From contig NZ_JABULH010000005.1 of NCBI RefSeq assembly GCF_013328205.1, forward strand, positions 267,756 through 331,755: 64,000 nt of DNA, given 5' to 3'. The notes under the pieces are model-generated. The model was not told the DNA's origin. It saw only the letters and a program-made list of their open reading frames with translations, and did not search any database. This DNA comes from Sphingomonas hominis (GTDB lineage: Bacteria; Pseudomonadota; Alphaproteobacteria; Sphingomonadales; Sphingomonadaceae). The stretch's first letter is position 1. Every line of letters starts with the position of its first letter. The position numbers were made by a program, and so were the translations under genes. Below are positions 54,026 to 64,000 of the stretch, in pieces.

Positions 54026-55978
54026 TCAGCGCGGTGCGAGCAGGCGGTCGAGCCCGGAATCGCCCTTGCCGATTTTCTCGAGGCGCGGGTAGCGCAAGCC
54101 CCCATGCCAGTCGAGCGCAACCGTGCGGTACGCGTCCTGCTGCCGGACGATCAACTGCACCGGCGTGCCGCCCGCCTGACCGGTGGTAGTCTGCGCGGCG
54201 CGGATCGCCTTCTTCAGCGCGTCGCCGGAGTAAGGCTGGCCGTTGACCGACACGATCGTGCTGCCGATCGTCAGCCCGGCGTTGAAGGCGGGCGAGCCCC
54301 AACTCACGCCGGTGATCGCGCCCTTGCTCTCGGTCTCGCTGACGATCATCCCGCCCGAATAGGTCAGGTCGGTGATCTTGCGCGACGACTCACCGCTCTT
54401 GAACGACGGCGTCGGCGTATCGGCGTAGGTCAGGCGATAGCCGTTGCGCTCGAACCCGGAGATCGGCGCGCCGGGCGCGTGCTCGGTCAGCCGCTGGCGC
54501 AGCAGCGTCGCCCAGTCATACGGCTGTATCTTGTTGAGCGTCGCCGCCACGTCCTCGAACGTGTAGGTCAGCTCACCCCAATCGCCGTCGCGCACCCCGA
54601 AGAAGGCACGCGCGAAGTCGTCGATCGACTTCTTGCCGCCCGACAGCTCGCGCAGCCGCGAATCGACCTCCATCCAGACGAGCAGCCCTTCGTTGTAATA
54701 ATCCTCCGACCGCTGCCAGCTCGTCCAACCCTTGGGTCGGCGCGCCGAGATGATGGGATCGTTGGTGGTGTCGAGCAGGTCGCGCCAGTCGCGCGCGCGC
54801 TGTGAATCGTAGCTCGCCGCGATCGCCGCGAGCTGGTCGAGCGTGTCCTGCTTGCTGACCATGCCCGAGCGCGCCTGGAGGATATAGCCCCAGAATTGCG
54901 TCTGCCCTTCATACACCCACAACAGCGAGTCGCGCATCGGCATGCGGAAATCGGGCGTCCACAGGTCCGCGCCGCGGCGGAACTTGCCGTCCCACGAATG
55001 GGTGAACTCGTGCGGCAGCAGGTTGCGGCGGCCGGGGCCGTCGTCCCACTTCGTGAAGTAACCCGGCGTCGCGCCGTTCTCGCTCGAACGGTGATGCTCC
55101 AGCCCGATGCCGCCCAGTTGATCGGTGATCGACAGCAGGAACTCGTAACGGTCGTAATGCTGCGCGCCGAAGGTCTTCACCGCCTGCTCGACCAGTCGCT
55201 TGTGCGCGTCGATCTGCGCCGGGGTGGCGGCGAGCTCGGCGGGATCGTCGGCGAACAGGTTCAGGTTGACGCGCGACGACAGCGGCACGACGCGGCCGTA
55301 CTTGCCCGCCAGCATCGGCGAGTCGACCAGCACCTCGTAATTGGTCGGCTCGTAGGCGTAGGTCGAACCCGTCACCTGCGCCTTGAGCGCACCCGCGGCG
55401 GTCCAGCCATCGGGATATTTCACCGTCATCTGCACCGGGATCTGCCGGGTGAAATAGCCGGCCGGGTACAGGCTGACCGAGTTCGGCTCCATGCTGATCA
55501 TCGTCGGCGTCGCGACGATCCGGCCCTGGTCGCCCTTGGTCGCGGAGATGAACTGGAACGATGCCTCCAGCGCGGTCACGCCCGCGGGTACGTCGACATG
55601 GAAAGCGAACACGTCGACGGTGTCGCGCGTCCACGGGATCACCTGTCCGTTGCCCTTGATGACCAGCCCGGCGAGCTTCTCGATCTCACCACGCGGGCTG
55701 TGCGCGCCCGGCAACCATTTCGGGAACAACAGCACCATGTGCCCGGCTGCGGGAACGGGGATCGTCTCAGTCACGCGGAAGATGCCGCGCTGCGTGTCAG
55801 TCGCGTCGACGTTGACCTGGAGCGTGCCGGGGAAGCGCACGTCCTTTGCCTCGGGGACCGTGTCGACGATCGGCACCGGCTGCGGCGCGGAATTGCCCGG
55901 GGGCACCTGCGCGGCAGCGGGCAGGGCGGCGAGCGCGCTGGTGGCGAGCAAGGTGGCGGTCAGGAAAGAACGGATCAT
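54026..55978 (-). CDS. M61-family glycyl aminopeptidase with PDZ domain
   Basis: The 650-residue periplasmic protein has a signal peptide (MIRSFLTATLLATSALAALP) and an N-terminal beta domain. The gluzincin active site is LLPHEFTHSWDGKFRRG (about residue 325), with the third ligand Glu in LLWVYEGQTQFWGY. The C-terminal PDZ domain has GSPAFNAGLTIGSTIVSVNG. The family is known for Gly/Ala aminopeptidase activity. The ATG at 55978 is chosen because the signal peptide starts there; longer frames are not. Confidence 0.95.
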   Translation of the reverse strand: MIRSFLTATLLATSALAALPAAAQVPPGNSAPQPVPIVDTVPEAKDVRFPGTLQVNVDATDTQRGIFRVTETIPVPAAGHMVLLFPKWLPGAHSPRGEIEKLAGLVIKGNGQVIPWTRDTVDVFAFHVDVPAGVTALEASFQFISATKGDQGRIVATPTMISMEPNSVSLYPAGYFTRQIPVQMTVKYPDGWTAAGALKAQVTGSTYAYEPTNYEVLVDSPMLAGKYGRVVPLSSRVNLNLFADDPAELAATPAQIDAHKRLVEQAVKTFGAQHYDRYEFLLSITDQLGGIGLEHHRSSENGATPGYFTKWDDGPGRRNLLPHEFTHSWDGKFRRGADLWTPDFRMPMRDSLLWVYEGQTQFWGYILQARSGMVSKQDTLDQLAAIAASYDSQRARDWRDLLDTTNDPIISARRPKGWTSWQRSEDYYNEGLLVWMEVDSRLRELSGGKKSIDDFARAFFGVRDGDWGELTYTFEDVAATLNKIQPYDWATLLRQRLTEHAPGAPISGFERNGYRLTYADTPTPSFKSGESSRKITDLTYSGGMIVSETESKGAITGVSWGSPAFNAGLTIGSTIVSVNGQPYSGDALKKAIRAAQTTTGQAGGTPVQLIVRQQDAYRTVALDWHGGLRYPRLEKIGKGDSGLDRLLAPR

Positions 55979-56049
55979 GCGCGGCGCGGTCCCCTGGATG
56001 ATGTTATCGTCTATGTCAGAGGGGCTTACCGTTCGCAGACCGCCCGCGT

Positions 56050-56724
56050 CTAGCCTCCTGCACCGCCGATCGTGTTGATGGTGAAGGCGAGGATGCCGAG
56101 GTTGAACACGAACGCCGCCAGGCATTGCCCCAGCGCCACCCGCCGCATCCGCCCGCTCAACAGCGTCACGTCCGAGGTCTGGAACGTCATGCCGAGCGTG
56201 TAGCTGAAATACAGGAAATCCCAATAATCGGGCTCCTTCGTGCCGGGAAAGTCGAGCCCGCCCGCGTCCCCTGCGCCGTCGTTGTCCTCGCCGTAGAACA
56301 GGTGCGCGTAGTGGAGCGCGTAGACCATGTTCGAGAACAGCCAGGCGAGCGCGAGCGTCACGATGACCAGGGCGATCGCCAAGGCGTCGTTCTTGCCCTT
56401 CAACTCGCCGTTGACCGCGACCAGAATGACGAAGGTGGTTCCCGCAGTGATCGCCAGCAGCAGCGCGCGGTTGGCGTCGTTGGCACGCGTCGCCTGCCGC
56501 ATCGCCGCCGCCGAGGATTTGCGGAACAGCGAGGCGAGCGACAACAGGAACGCCAGCGCGCCGAGATCGAACCCGCCCATCACCGCGCGGCCCTTGCCCA
56601 CGGCCGGCCACAACAGGCCCGCGCCGGCGAGGCACACGACCACGAACAGCACGAAACGCGGCGGCGCCACGTTCTGTCCCAGCATCCGCTTGATCCCGGC
56701 CCACCGGCCCGCCGTATCGTTCAT
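56050..56724 (-). CDS. DUF1345-family membrane protein
   Basis: The 224-residue protein has several membrane helices ([36 protein letters not shown]-like region, [40 protein letters not shown]) and the conserved [20 protein letters not shown], the DUF1345 signature. Related proteins resemble the pore part of ion channels, but the function is unknown. It is divergent from hisS. Confidence 0.88.
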   Translation of the reverse strand: MNDTAGRWAGIKRMLGQNVAPPRFVLFVVVCLAGAGLLWPAVGKGRAVMGGFDLGALAFLLSLASLFRKSSAAAMRQATRANDANRALLLAITAGTTFVILVAVNGELKGKNDALAIALVIVTLALAWLFSNMVYALHYAHLFYGEDNDGAGDAGGLDFPGTKEPDYWDFLYFSYTLGMTFQTSDVTLLSGRMRRVALGQCLAAFVFNLGILAFTINTIGGAGG

Positions 56725-56775
56725 CGAGCAAGCGCTAGCGCGAGCGCGGCGGCTCGCCTAGATACGCGCGCTTCT

Positions 56776-58109
56776 ATGGCCCGTATCCAGACCCCCAATC
56801 GCGTGCGCGGCACGCAGGACATCTTTCGCGACGACGAGCGCCGCTTCGCGCACGTGCAATCGACCTTCGACCGTGTCCGCCGGCTCTATTGTTTCGAGCG
56901 CGTCGAGGTGCCGGTGTTCGAGGACACGCAGGTGTTCGCACGCTCGATCGGCGAGACAACCGACGTCGTGTCGAAGGAAATGTACACCTTTCCCGATCGC
57001 GGCAACGACAGCCTGACGCTGCGCCCCGAGTTCACCGCCGGGATCGCGCGCGCTTACATCACCGGCGGGTGGCAGCAATATGCGCCGCTGAAGCTCGTCA
57101 CGAGCGGCGCGGTGTTCCGCTACGAGCGCCCGCAGAAGGGTCGCTATCGCCAGTTCCACCAGATCGACGCCGAGATCCTTGGTGCACCCGAGCCGGCGGC
57201 CGACGTCGAACTCTTGTGCCTCGCCGACCAACTGCTCCACGAACTCGGCATCGCTGACGGCGTGACGCTGCAGTTGAACACGCTGGGCGACGCGGAGACG
57301 CGCGACGCGTGGCGCGCCGCGCTGGTGGCGCATTTCGAGGTGCACCGGGCCGAGCTGTCGGAGGACAGCCTGGCGCGGCTCGACAAGAACCCGCTGCGCA
57401 TCCTTGATTCGAAGGACCCGCGCGATCGTCCGATCGCCGACAGCGCGCCCGACATCGACGCCTATCTGACGCCTGAGGCGCGCGCGTTCTTCGACGCGGT
57501 GACCGCCGGGCTCGACGCCGCCGGCGTCGCGTGGACGCGCAATGCACGGCTGGTGCGCGGGCTCGATTACTATCGCCACACCGCGTTCGAGTTCGTCACC
57601 GATCGGCTGGGCGCGCAGGGCACCGTGCTCGCGGGTGGGCGCTACGACGGTTTGGTCGAAAGCCTGGGCGGGCCTACTACGGCCGGCGTGGGCTGGGCCG
57701 CGGGGATCGAGCGGCTGGCGATGCTGCTGGAGGGAGGAGCGACTTCGGTTCCAGATGTGACAATCATACCGGAAGGTGTCGAAGCCGAGCGAGTAGCGCT
57801 ACGCCTGATGAAAGTGCTTCGTGTAGGAGGATTGTCCGCCGAAATGGCGTTTAGAGGCAACACCAAACGTCGATTTGAACTTGCAAGTAAAAGCTTGTCG
57901 GCGAGCAGGCTGATCGTGACAGCGCCTCGGCCTGGCACGACTCAACAAGCTAATGTGGGGCTCTCAATTCGCGCAAACCACGAGCACGAGGGTGGCAATG
58001 ACCAGATAGCCCGTGTCGTACATGTGCTTGGTCAAGCGTTCCCGTTGTCATCACACCTCAGTAAGCCAGTTGGTTCGCAGTTTGATGCCGTCATCGAACC
58101 ATGGCTCCC

Positions 58110-58113
<4 letters not shown>
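56776..58113 (+). CDS. hisS: Histidyl-tRNA synthetase with atypical C-terminal domain
   Basis: HisRS charges tRNA-His. The 445-residue protein has class II motifs: [38 protein letters not shown], the His loop [15 protein letters not shown], and motif 3 [15 protein letters not shown]. The catalytic part (to about residue 320) has ordinary GC-rich codons. The last ~120 codons (57741-58100) are much lower in GC and use rarer codons; they still resemble an anticodon-binding domain ([28 protein letters not shown]) but end with an unusual tail. It overlaps prfA as ATGA. Confidence 0.92.
57741..58080 (+). other. Atypical-composition segment inside hisS
   Basis: My hand count gives about 54% G+C over these 340 bases; sampled 60-base stretches of the neighbouring coding DNA run at about 68-80%. 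Codons such as TTA, AGA, ATA and AAA-rich runs appear here and are rare in other genes. The frame stays open and in phase. Confidence 0.8.
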
Positions 58114-59186
<1,073 letters not shown>

Positions 59187-59290
59187 GTCGGCCTGCTGCA
59201 TGCCGCAGCAGGACTCGACCAAGCACGGCCGGCAGGAGCACCGCTCCTGTTCGACGGCGCGGCTTTGCCGCGGCGCCCCTTACTAGCTTG
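59187..59290. other. Intergenic hairpin array between prfA and prmC
   Basis: No gene. The region holds a CCTGCTGC / GCAGCAGG hairpin (near 59199-59219) and the double-hairpin element copy C (59223-59276, inverted). It may attenuate or end prfA transcription before prmC. Confidence 0.6.
59223..59276 (-). repeat. Double-hairpin intergenic element, copy C (inverted)
   Basis: Read on the minus strand: CGCGGC-AAA-GCCGCG (59258-59272), CCGTCGAA, CAGGAGC-GGT-GCTCCTG (59233-59249), then CCGGCCGTGC. The order and flanking bases match copies A and B, while the second stem is unrelated in sequence yet fully complementary. Confidence 0.65.
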
Positions 59291-60115
59291 ATGCCTCCCT
59301 CTACCCCCCGCGCCGCACTGGCCGCCGCGGCACAGCGCTTCACCTTCTCCGCCACCCCGCGGCTCGACGCCGAGCTGCTGCTCGCCCACGCGCTCTGCAT
59401 CACGCGCGAGCGGCTGTTGCTGTCGCTCAACGACTGGTCGGTGCCGGCCGCGTTCGACGCGCTCGTCGAGCGCCGCGCCGCGCACGAACCCGTCGCCTAT
59501 CTCACCGGCACGCGCGCCTTCTGGACGATCGACCTGCATGTCGCGCCCGGCGTTCTGGTGCCGCGCGCCGACAGCGAGACGCTGATCGAAGCGGCGGTGG
59601 CGCATTTCGCCGGCTCGTCGGGACCGCGCCGCGTGCTCGACCTCGGCACCGGCTCGGGCGCGCTGCTGCTCGCCGCGCTTGATCAATGGCCCAAGGCGAG
59701 CGGGGTCGGCGTCGATGCCTCGGCGGCGGCACTCACGATCGCGCGCGTCAATGCCGAACGGCTCGGCATGGCGGACCGCGCGCAGGTGATCGCGGGCGGC
59801 TGGCACGGCACCGGCGCGGCGTTCGACCTCGTGCTGTGCAACCCCCCTTATATCGAGGCGGACGCGGCCTTGCCCGCGGAGGTGCGCGATTGGGAGCCGG
59901 CGTCGGCGCTGTTCGCGGGCGCCGACGGGCTCGACGATTATCGCCGGCTCGCCCCCTTGCTGCCGGCGCAGATCGCGCCCGGTGGCGTCGCCTGTATCGA
60001 GATCGGATCGGCGCAGGGCGAGCGCGCGGCGGCGTTGTTCCGCGCGGCCGGGCTCGGCGTCGCGGTGCGCCGCGACCTGGCGGGGCTCGACCGTTGCCTT
60101 GTGGTCACGCCTTGA
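59291..60115 (+). CDS. prmC: Release factor glutamine N5-methyltransferase
   Basis: PrmC methylates the glutamine in the GGQ of release factors. The 274-residue protein has an N-terminal helical substrate domain, then the SAM motif VLDLGTGSGALLLAALDQW and the catalytic LVLCNPPYIEADAALP (NPPY). It is placed right after prfA, as in many bacteria. ATG at 59291 is chosen; a TTG three bases earlier is also in frame. Confidence 0.96.
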   Translation: MPPSTPRAALAAAAQRFTFSATPRLDAELLLAHALCITRERLLLSLNDWSVPAAFDALVERRAAHEPVAYLTGTRAFWTIDLHVAPGVLVPRADSETLIEAAVAHFAGSSGPRRVLDLGTGSGALLLAALDQWPKASGVGVDASAAALTIARVNAERLGMADRAQVIAGGWHGTGAAFDLVLCNPPYIEADAALPAEVRDWEPASALFAGADGLDDYRRLAPLLPAQIAPGGVACIEIGSAQGERAAALFRAAGLGVAVRRDLAGLDRCLVVTP

Positions 60116-60383
60116 ATGTGGGTGACCGCGCGCTCATATTTCGCTTTGAGAACGAGCGGCGAACCGCTAGAGCGCCCGTAGGGGCCCGCACAGACAGCGC
60201 TGTTTACCGCGTCGTTGTTATGGGGCGTTGAGCCCTCCCTTCGTCATCAGCCGCTGCAGTCCGGTGGCCATGGCAGGTCCGGTTCGCCCGTGCGCAGCCG
60301 TCCTTGGGAATGATCGCCCGTGCACCGAGGTCGGTGCCGTTCGGGAGCAGTGCCGTTTTAGGTTCGAGGACGAGGACACACTT
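60116..60383 (+). promoter_or_regulatory. Leader region of the DUF4167 gene
   Basis: The 268 bp carry no supported gene. It ends with GAGGACGAGG about ten bases before the TTG start of the next gene. The first ~90 bases are lower in GC. No known riboswitch or regulatory RNA is recognised. Confidence 0.4.
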
Positions 60384-61430
60384 TTGATCAACAATCGTCA
60401 GCAAGGCCGCCGTCGCGGTCGTGGCAATGGGCCGCAGCGTCCCGGCGGCGGTGGCCAGGGGCAGCGCGACAGCGGCAACCGGATCGACAGCCGCGCACGT
60501 GGCAACGCCGCGCAGTTGCTCGAGAAGTACAAGAACATGGCGCGCGACGCGCAGATGTCGGGCGACCGGGTCAACACCGAATATTACCTGCAGTTCGCCG
60601 ACCATTATTTCCGCGTGCTCGCCGACCAGCGCGGTCGCAACGAGGATCAGGGACAGCAGCGCCGTCAGCAGCGCGACGATTTCGACCAGTTCGATCCGTT
60701 CGACGACTTCGGTGACGAGGGCGAGCCGGTCCGCGCCGACGAGGTGCAGCGCGCCCAGGAAAGCGACCGTCAGCAGCAGAACGATCGCCAACAGGCAGAG
60801 CGGCAACAGAGCGATCGTCAACAGGGCGACCGTCAATATGGCGACCGCCAGTACGGCGAGCGGCAGCAGGGCGAGCGATCCGCCCGCGACGATCGTCAGC
60901 GCAGCGACCGCGACGAGCGTCCCCGCTACGACCGCGACGATCGCCCGCGTGAGGGCCGCGAGGATCGTCAGCAGCGCCAGCCGCGCGAGGAGCGTCCCCG
61001 TTTCGAGCGTGACCGCCGTCCGGTCGAGGCGCGCGACGACGAGCGTCGTTTACAGCGCCCGACCCAGGCTCCCGTCGCCAACGACGTCGACACGCCGCCG
61101 TCCGACCTAGCCGACGTGCCCGCGTTGAACGCCGCACTCGCGCAGGACGTGCCGCCGGTGAGCGACGCGCAGGTGGAGGAGGCACCGCGCCGCCGCACCC
61201 GCACGCGCAAGCCGCGCGAGGATGCAGCGGAGGCTGCGCCCGTCGAGGCGCTCGGCGCCGATCGGTTGCCGCCCGCGCTCGGCCTCGTGCCTTTGCGCAA
61301 CGAGTCAGCGGCAGGTGAGGAGAGCAATGCGCCGACCTCCGCCACGGACGATGCCGCTGCCGAAGCGCCCAAGCCGCGTCGTCGCCGTATCGTGCGCGCC
61401 GCCAGCGGTGAAGCGACGCCTGCCGAGTAA
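60384..61430 (+). CDS. DUF4167-domain protein with charged low-complexity tail
   Basis: The 348-residue protein begins at TTG with the DUF4167 N-terminus INNRQQGRRRGRG; residues 35-75 (AAQLLEKYKNMARDAQMSGD and VNTEYYLQFADHYFRVLADQ) form the domain. From about residue 120 to 225 it is Gln/Arg/Asp repeats such as DRQQGDRQYGDRQYGERQQG. The C-terminus is acidic and Ala/Pro-rich with RRRTRTRKPR. The composition suggests nucleic-acid binding or an intrinsically disordered protein. TTG is preferred since upstream frames lack homology. Confidence 0.88.
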   Translation: MINNRQQGRRRGRGNGPQRPGGGGQGQRDSGNRIDSRARGNAAQLLEKYKNMARDAQMSGDRVNTEYYLQFADHYFRVLADQRGRNEDQGQQRRQQRDDFDQFDPFDDFGDEGEPVRADEVQRAQESDRQQQNDRQQAERQQSDRQQGDRQYGDRQYGERQQGERSARDDRQRSDRDERPRYDRDDRPREGREDRQQRQPREERPRFERDRRPVEARDDERRLQRPTQAPVANDVDTPPSDLADVPALNAALAQDVPPVSDAQVEEAPRRRTRTRKPREDAAEAAPVEALGADRLPPALGLVPLRNESAAGEESNAPTSATDDAAAEAPKPRRRRIVRAASGEATPAE

Positions 61431-61480
61431 CCGGAACTAGCCGAGCGCGCGGTTCTGCCGCGCCGCTTGGACTGCGATGA

Positions 61481-61792
61481 TCACGGGCCGACGTCCTTGC
61501 GGGGCGCTCGGCCCGTTCTCGTATCCAGCCCGGCCGCGTCGGCGGCCTCGTCGTGGCCGGTGCCCGAACTCATGAACGCGAGTCCCATCAGCGCCCCCGC
61601 CATCGCGATCGACCCGACCACGCCGCCGAACGTCGCCAGCGTCGCGATCCAACCGAGCGCGCCATAGGCTCGCCCGACCAGCCACACCGCAATGAGCGCG
61701 GCAACGATGCCGACAACGGTCATCACGCCCAGGATGCAACGAAAGCGCCGCCACGCATGTCGAGCCTGCGCGGGATCGTCCAAGCCTTGCAC
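61481..61792 (-). CDS. Small hypothetical membrane protein
   Basis: The 103-residue product has two hydrophobic segments (ILGVMTVVGIVAALIAVWLV and LATFGGVVGSIAMAGALMGL) joined by a short loop, with a hydrophilic C-terminal tail (GTGHDEAADAAGL). The protein could form a membrane hairpin. Function is unknown. It converges with the DUF4167 gene and is divergent from the CBS protein. Confidence 0.65.
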   Translation of the reverse strand: MQGLDDPAQARHAWRRFRCILGVMTVVGIVAALIAVWLVGRAYGALGWIATLATFGGVVGSIAMAGALMGLAFMSSGTGHDEAADAAGLDTRTGRAPRKDVGP

Positions 61793-61907
61793 AATGCTTC
61801 CTTTCCTGGATCAAGCGCGGCGCGGCAACGCTTTGCAACAGGCGCGCGAACGTGAAATGGTGCCGATCGCCAGTCTATAGGCGCGAGACCATAAAGGAGA
61901 GAAGGCG

Positions 61908-62339
61908 ATGACCATCGCGACGATCCTCGGCGACAAGGGCGCCGACCTTGTGTCCATCTCCCCCGAACGAACCGTAGCCGACGCTGTTGCGCTGCTCGCC
62001 GAACGGCGGATCGGCGCAGTGCCGGTGCTCGACGACAGCGGCATGGCCGCGGGGGTCTTTTCCGAGCGCGACGTCATCCGCTGCTTGCGCGAACACGGCG
62101 CGGCGGCGCTGGATCATCCGGTCTCGGCGGAGATGACGACGCCTGCGGTCACTGTCGGCGGCGAGGATTCGGTGCTCGGCGCGCTGTCGCTGATGACCAG
62201 GCGACGCATCCGCCACCTGCCGGTTGTGGAGGCAGGTGCGGTGGTCGGGATCGTCTCGATCGGCGACCTCGTCAAATACCGCATCGATCGGATCGAGGCG
62301 GAAGCGCGCGCGATGCGCGACTATATCCAGCAGGCGTAA
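61908..62339 (+). CDS. CBS-domain protein
   Basis: The 143-residue soluble protein consists of two CBS motifs: VADAVALLAERRIGAVPVLD with GVFSERDVIRCLREHG, then LGALSLMTRRRIRHLPVVEA with GIVSIGDLVKYRIDRIEAEA. Such pairs bind adenosine nucleotides and act as sensors. The target is unknown. GGAG-like site precedes the ATG. It converges with the flippase. Confidence 0.92.
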   Translation: MTIATILGDKGADLVSISPERTVADAVALLAERRIGAVPVLDDSGMAAGVFSERDVIRCLREHGAAALDHPVSAEMTTPAVTVGGEDSVLGALSLMTRRRIRHLPVVEAGAVVGIVSIGDLVKYRIDRIEAEARAMRDYIQQA

Positions 62340-62363
62340 CGTGCTTGGGCAGGCGTGGCGGGC

Positions 62364-63830
62364 TCAGGCGCGGATCAGCGCCACCACTTCGCGCATGGTG
62401 CCGCGCGCCAGCGCGAGCAACAGCCCGACGTAGCTGACCGCGCCCGCCGCTACGAGGAACACGAGTCGCGGCACTGCGCCCAGCGGGGGCAACAGGCGAT
62501 CGAGCCCGAGCACCACCAGTGCCATGGCGCCGGCGCATAAGGCTGCGGGCGCGATGGCGCGGGCGACTGAGCCCCATGTCACGCCGATGACCGGCATCGC
62601 GCGGCGGCCCCCGATTGTGAGGTAGAGCGGATAGGCGACGACCCACGCGGTCGCGAGTCCCGTTACCCCGCCGCGAACCCCGATCAGGAAGGCGACCGTC
62701 AGCAAGCCGGCACCGATCGCCCCGTTGACCACGCCAACGTCGGGACGCCCGACCGCGTCGCACGCCGGCGAGTAGAGCACCTGCAGCGTCATGACCGGCA
62801 TCGCGAAGGCGAGCAGGCGGACGACGGCCACGACCTCACCCCATTTCTCTCCCAACACGGCGTGGACCAGCGGCTCGGCAGTGGTGGCAAGCCCGACGTA
62901 GAAAGGGAGTGCGGCGAGCATTACCAATTGCACCGCCTTCAGGAACGCGGTGGCGCGCGCCGCGTGGTCGTGCTGGATACGGGCGTAGGCGCTGAATGCG
63001 ACCTCGTTGAGCGGCGGCACGAATTTCGACACAAAAATCTGCGCGAGGAACAGGCTGGTGGTGTAGATGCCGAGCAGGTGCGGCGACAGCGTGCGCCCGG
63101 CGATGAACACGTCGCTCTGGCTCTGCAGGAACCAGAAGAGCTGGCCGAGCGCCATCAACCCGCCGAAGCGCATCAACTGGCCCGCGCCATCGAACCGGAA
63201 CAATGGCCACACCAATGCGCGCGCTGCCCAGGTCAGGCCCACCGCCCGCGTCAGGTACAGCGCACCGGGTGCCGCGACCAACGTCCACACGCCCCACCCT
63301 GACAAGGCACCGATCAGCGCGGTCGACGCCGACATCAGCGAGGCGACGATATTGACCTTCGCCTGACGACTGAAATCGAGCTGGCGGCTGAGCAGCGCCG
63401 AGGGCAGCGCGATGAACGGCGTGGTCAGGTACAGCAGCGATTGCACGCGCAGCATGTCGGCAACGATCGGCTGACGGTAATAAGCCGCGAGCAGCGGTGC
63501 GACGATCACCTGCACAACCGCCAGCGTCCCGTTGAGCAGTAGCAGCAACCCGAACAGCTGCCGGACGTCGCGCGGCGTCACCTCGGGCTGGCGAATCAGC
63601 GCGCTCGCCAGACCATAGCCGTCGAGCATGTTGGTGAAGGCGAGCACCACCGCACTCATCGCGAACAGGCCATAGTCGCTCGGCGAGAGGATGCGGATGA
63701 CCAGAAAGGTCGCGGTCCATTGCACCAATTGCGACAGGATCTGGCTGCCCGAGCGCCACACCACCGCGCTACGAATCTGACGCACCAGCGGCGTGCGACT
63801 GTGTGTTGGGGCAGATGAGGCAAGCGACAT
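62364..63830 (-). CDS. Polysaccharide flippase (Wzx/MOP-type)
   Basis: The 488-residue inner-membrane protein has about 12-14 helices and the MOP-type N-terminus VRQIRSAVVWRSGSQILSQL. Further signs are VIRILSPSDYGLFAMSAVVL and YSPACDAVGRPDVGVVNGAI. It should move lipid-linked polysaccharide repeat units across the membrane. ATG 63830 is selected; a GTG at 63848 is in frame. No glycosyltransferases are adjacent inside this window, so the cluster is unclear. Confidence 0.92.
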   Translation of the reverse strand: MSLASSAPTHSRTPLVRQIRSAVVWRSGSQILSQLVQWTATFLVIRILSPSDYGLFAMSAVVLAFTNMLDGYGLASALIRQPEVTPRDVRQLFGLLLLLNGTLAVVQVIVAPLLAAYYRQPIVADMLRVQSLLYLTTPFIALPSALLSRQLDFSRQAKVNIVASLMSASTALIGALSGWGVWTLVAAPGALYLTRAVGLTWAARALVWPLFRFDGAGQLMRFGGLMALGQLFWFLQSQSDVFIAGRTLSPHLLGIYTTSLFLAQIFVSKFVPPLNEVAFSAYARIQHDHAARATAFLKAVQLVMLAALPFYVGLATTAEPLVHAVLGEKWGEVVAVVRLLAFAMPVMTLQVLYSPACDAVGRPDVGVVNGAIGAGLLTVAFLIGVRGGVTGLATAWVVAYPLYLTIGGRRAMPVIGVTWGSVARAIAPAALCAGAMALVVLGLDRLLPPLGAVPRLVFLVAAGAVSYVGLLLALARGTMREVVALIRA

Positions 63831-63945
63831 GAGGCACGTCTGCCTCACGCAGAGCTACCTTCGGGTAAACGCGTGTCCCCTCAGCCTCTCAGGAGCGGTC
63901 TGGACACTTTTTTCGCGTCGCCCGCAACTTTTCTGCAAAAACCGT

Positions 63946-63974
63946 TTGACGCTTTGTCTGTCGCCGCCTAGATG
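63946..63974 (+). promoter_or_regulatory. Strong sigma70-type promoter facing out of the window
   Basis: The -35 element TTGACG (63946-63951) and the -10 element TAGATG (63969-63974) are spaced by exactly 17 bp. An A/T-rich stretch (CTTTTTTCG, AACTTTTCTGCAAAAACC) lies just upstream, like an UP element. Bases after -10 are G/C-rich, as in promoters under stringent control. Similar upstream sequences precede rRNA operons in sphingomonads; the 16S gene itself lies beyond the edge, so the target is inferred. Confidence 0.65.
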
Positions 63975-64000
63975 GGTGTCACCGCAGCGGCGGGGCGCTA

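Overview
The window looks like a chromosome segment of a Sphingomonas-like alphaproteobacterium (Sphingomonadales). The case rests on high GC, many GTG/TTG starts, 1-8 nt gene overlaps, and alphaproteobacterial signatures: a hemC-hemD-mitofilin-like cluster, a CarD / FdxA / S4 / SUV3-type helicase cluster, a PabB-PabC fusion, a DUF4167 protein and a TorF-type porin. Species cannot be fixed from the sequence alone. Nearly everything is core chromosome. I saw no insertion sequence, prophage, CRISPR array, plasmid gene or restriction system.

Layout. 0-5 kb: sliding clamp dnaN, an outer-membrane barrel protein, a histidine phosphatase, then a gene-poor stretch with short repeats and two DnaA-box-like sites. 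4.7-10.1 kb: gpsA and tsaD on the minus strand back to back with a secreted protein, hemC, hemD and a mitofilin-like membrane protein. 10.1-10.8 kb: a decayed serine-hydrolase (beta-lactamase family) pseudogene, a hairpin repeat and tRNA-Gly(GCC). 10.9-15.7 kb: an OmpR/EnvZ-type two-component pair, a SulP transporter and a TorF-type porin. 15.7-22.9 kb: thioredoxin-TPR / LON-domain / Trm112-like operon, lipoprotein MsrA, aspartate aminotransferase, PabBC, a metallo-beta-lactamase-fold hydrolase and a MAPEG protein. 23.1-26.2 kb: rpmF-plsX-fabH-ihfA-merR. 26.6-29.7 kb: etfBA and sucC. 29.9-33.2 kb: DinG-like helicase and SixA-like phosphatase. 33.2-39.7 kb: three tandem GIN-domain (DUF2807) secreted proteins behind a palindromic operator, then carD, fdxA, an S4 protein and a SUV3-like helicase. 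39.9-46.8 kb: M23 peptidase, lptC-lptA, ribonuclease D, isoaspartyl peptidase, acyltransferase, ispG. 46.9-49.6 kb: an accessory-looking pocket (hypothetical protein, DUF2383 protein, orphan ATP-grasp enzyme). 49.6-56.7 kb: second SulP transporter, EamA / GNAT / SugE / TfoX overlapping operon, ppa, M61 peptidase, DUF1345 protein. 56.8-61.4 kb: hisS-prfA, prmC and a DUF4167 protein. 61.5-63.9 kb: small membrane protein, CBS protein, polysaccharide flippase. The right edge carries a strong sigma70-type promoter pointing out of the window, probably for an rRNA operon.

Most notable: (1) the last ~120 codons of hisS have sharply lower GC and different codon choice than the rest of the gene, as if the anticodon-binding domain had been replaced; (2) a double-hairpin intergenic element occurs three times with conserved flanks but compensatorily changed stems; (3) the GIN-domain triplet is preceded by a near-perfect TGTAAACA/TGTTTACA operator; (4) several short dispersed repeat families sit at gene 3' ends. 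No complete new defence or biosynthetic system is evident.
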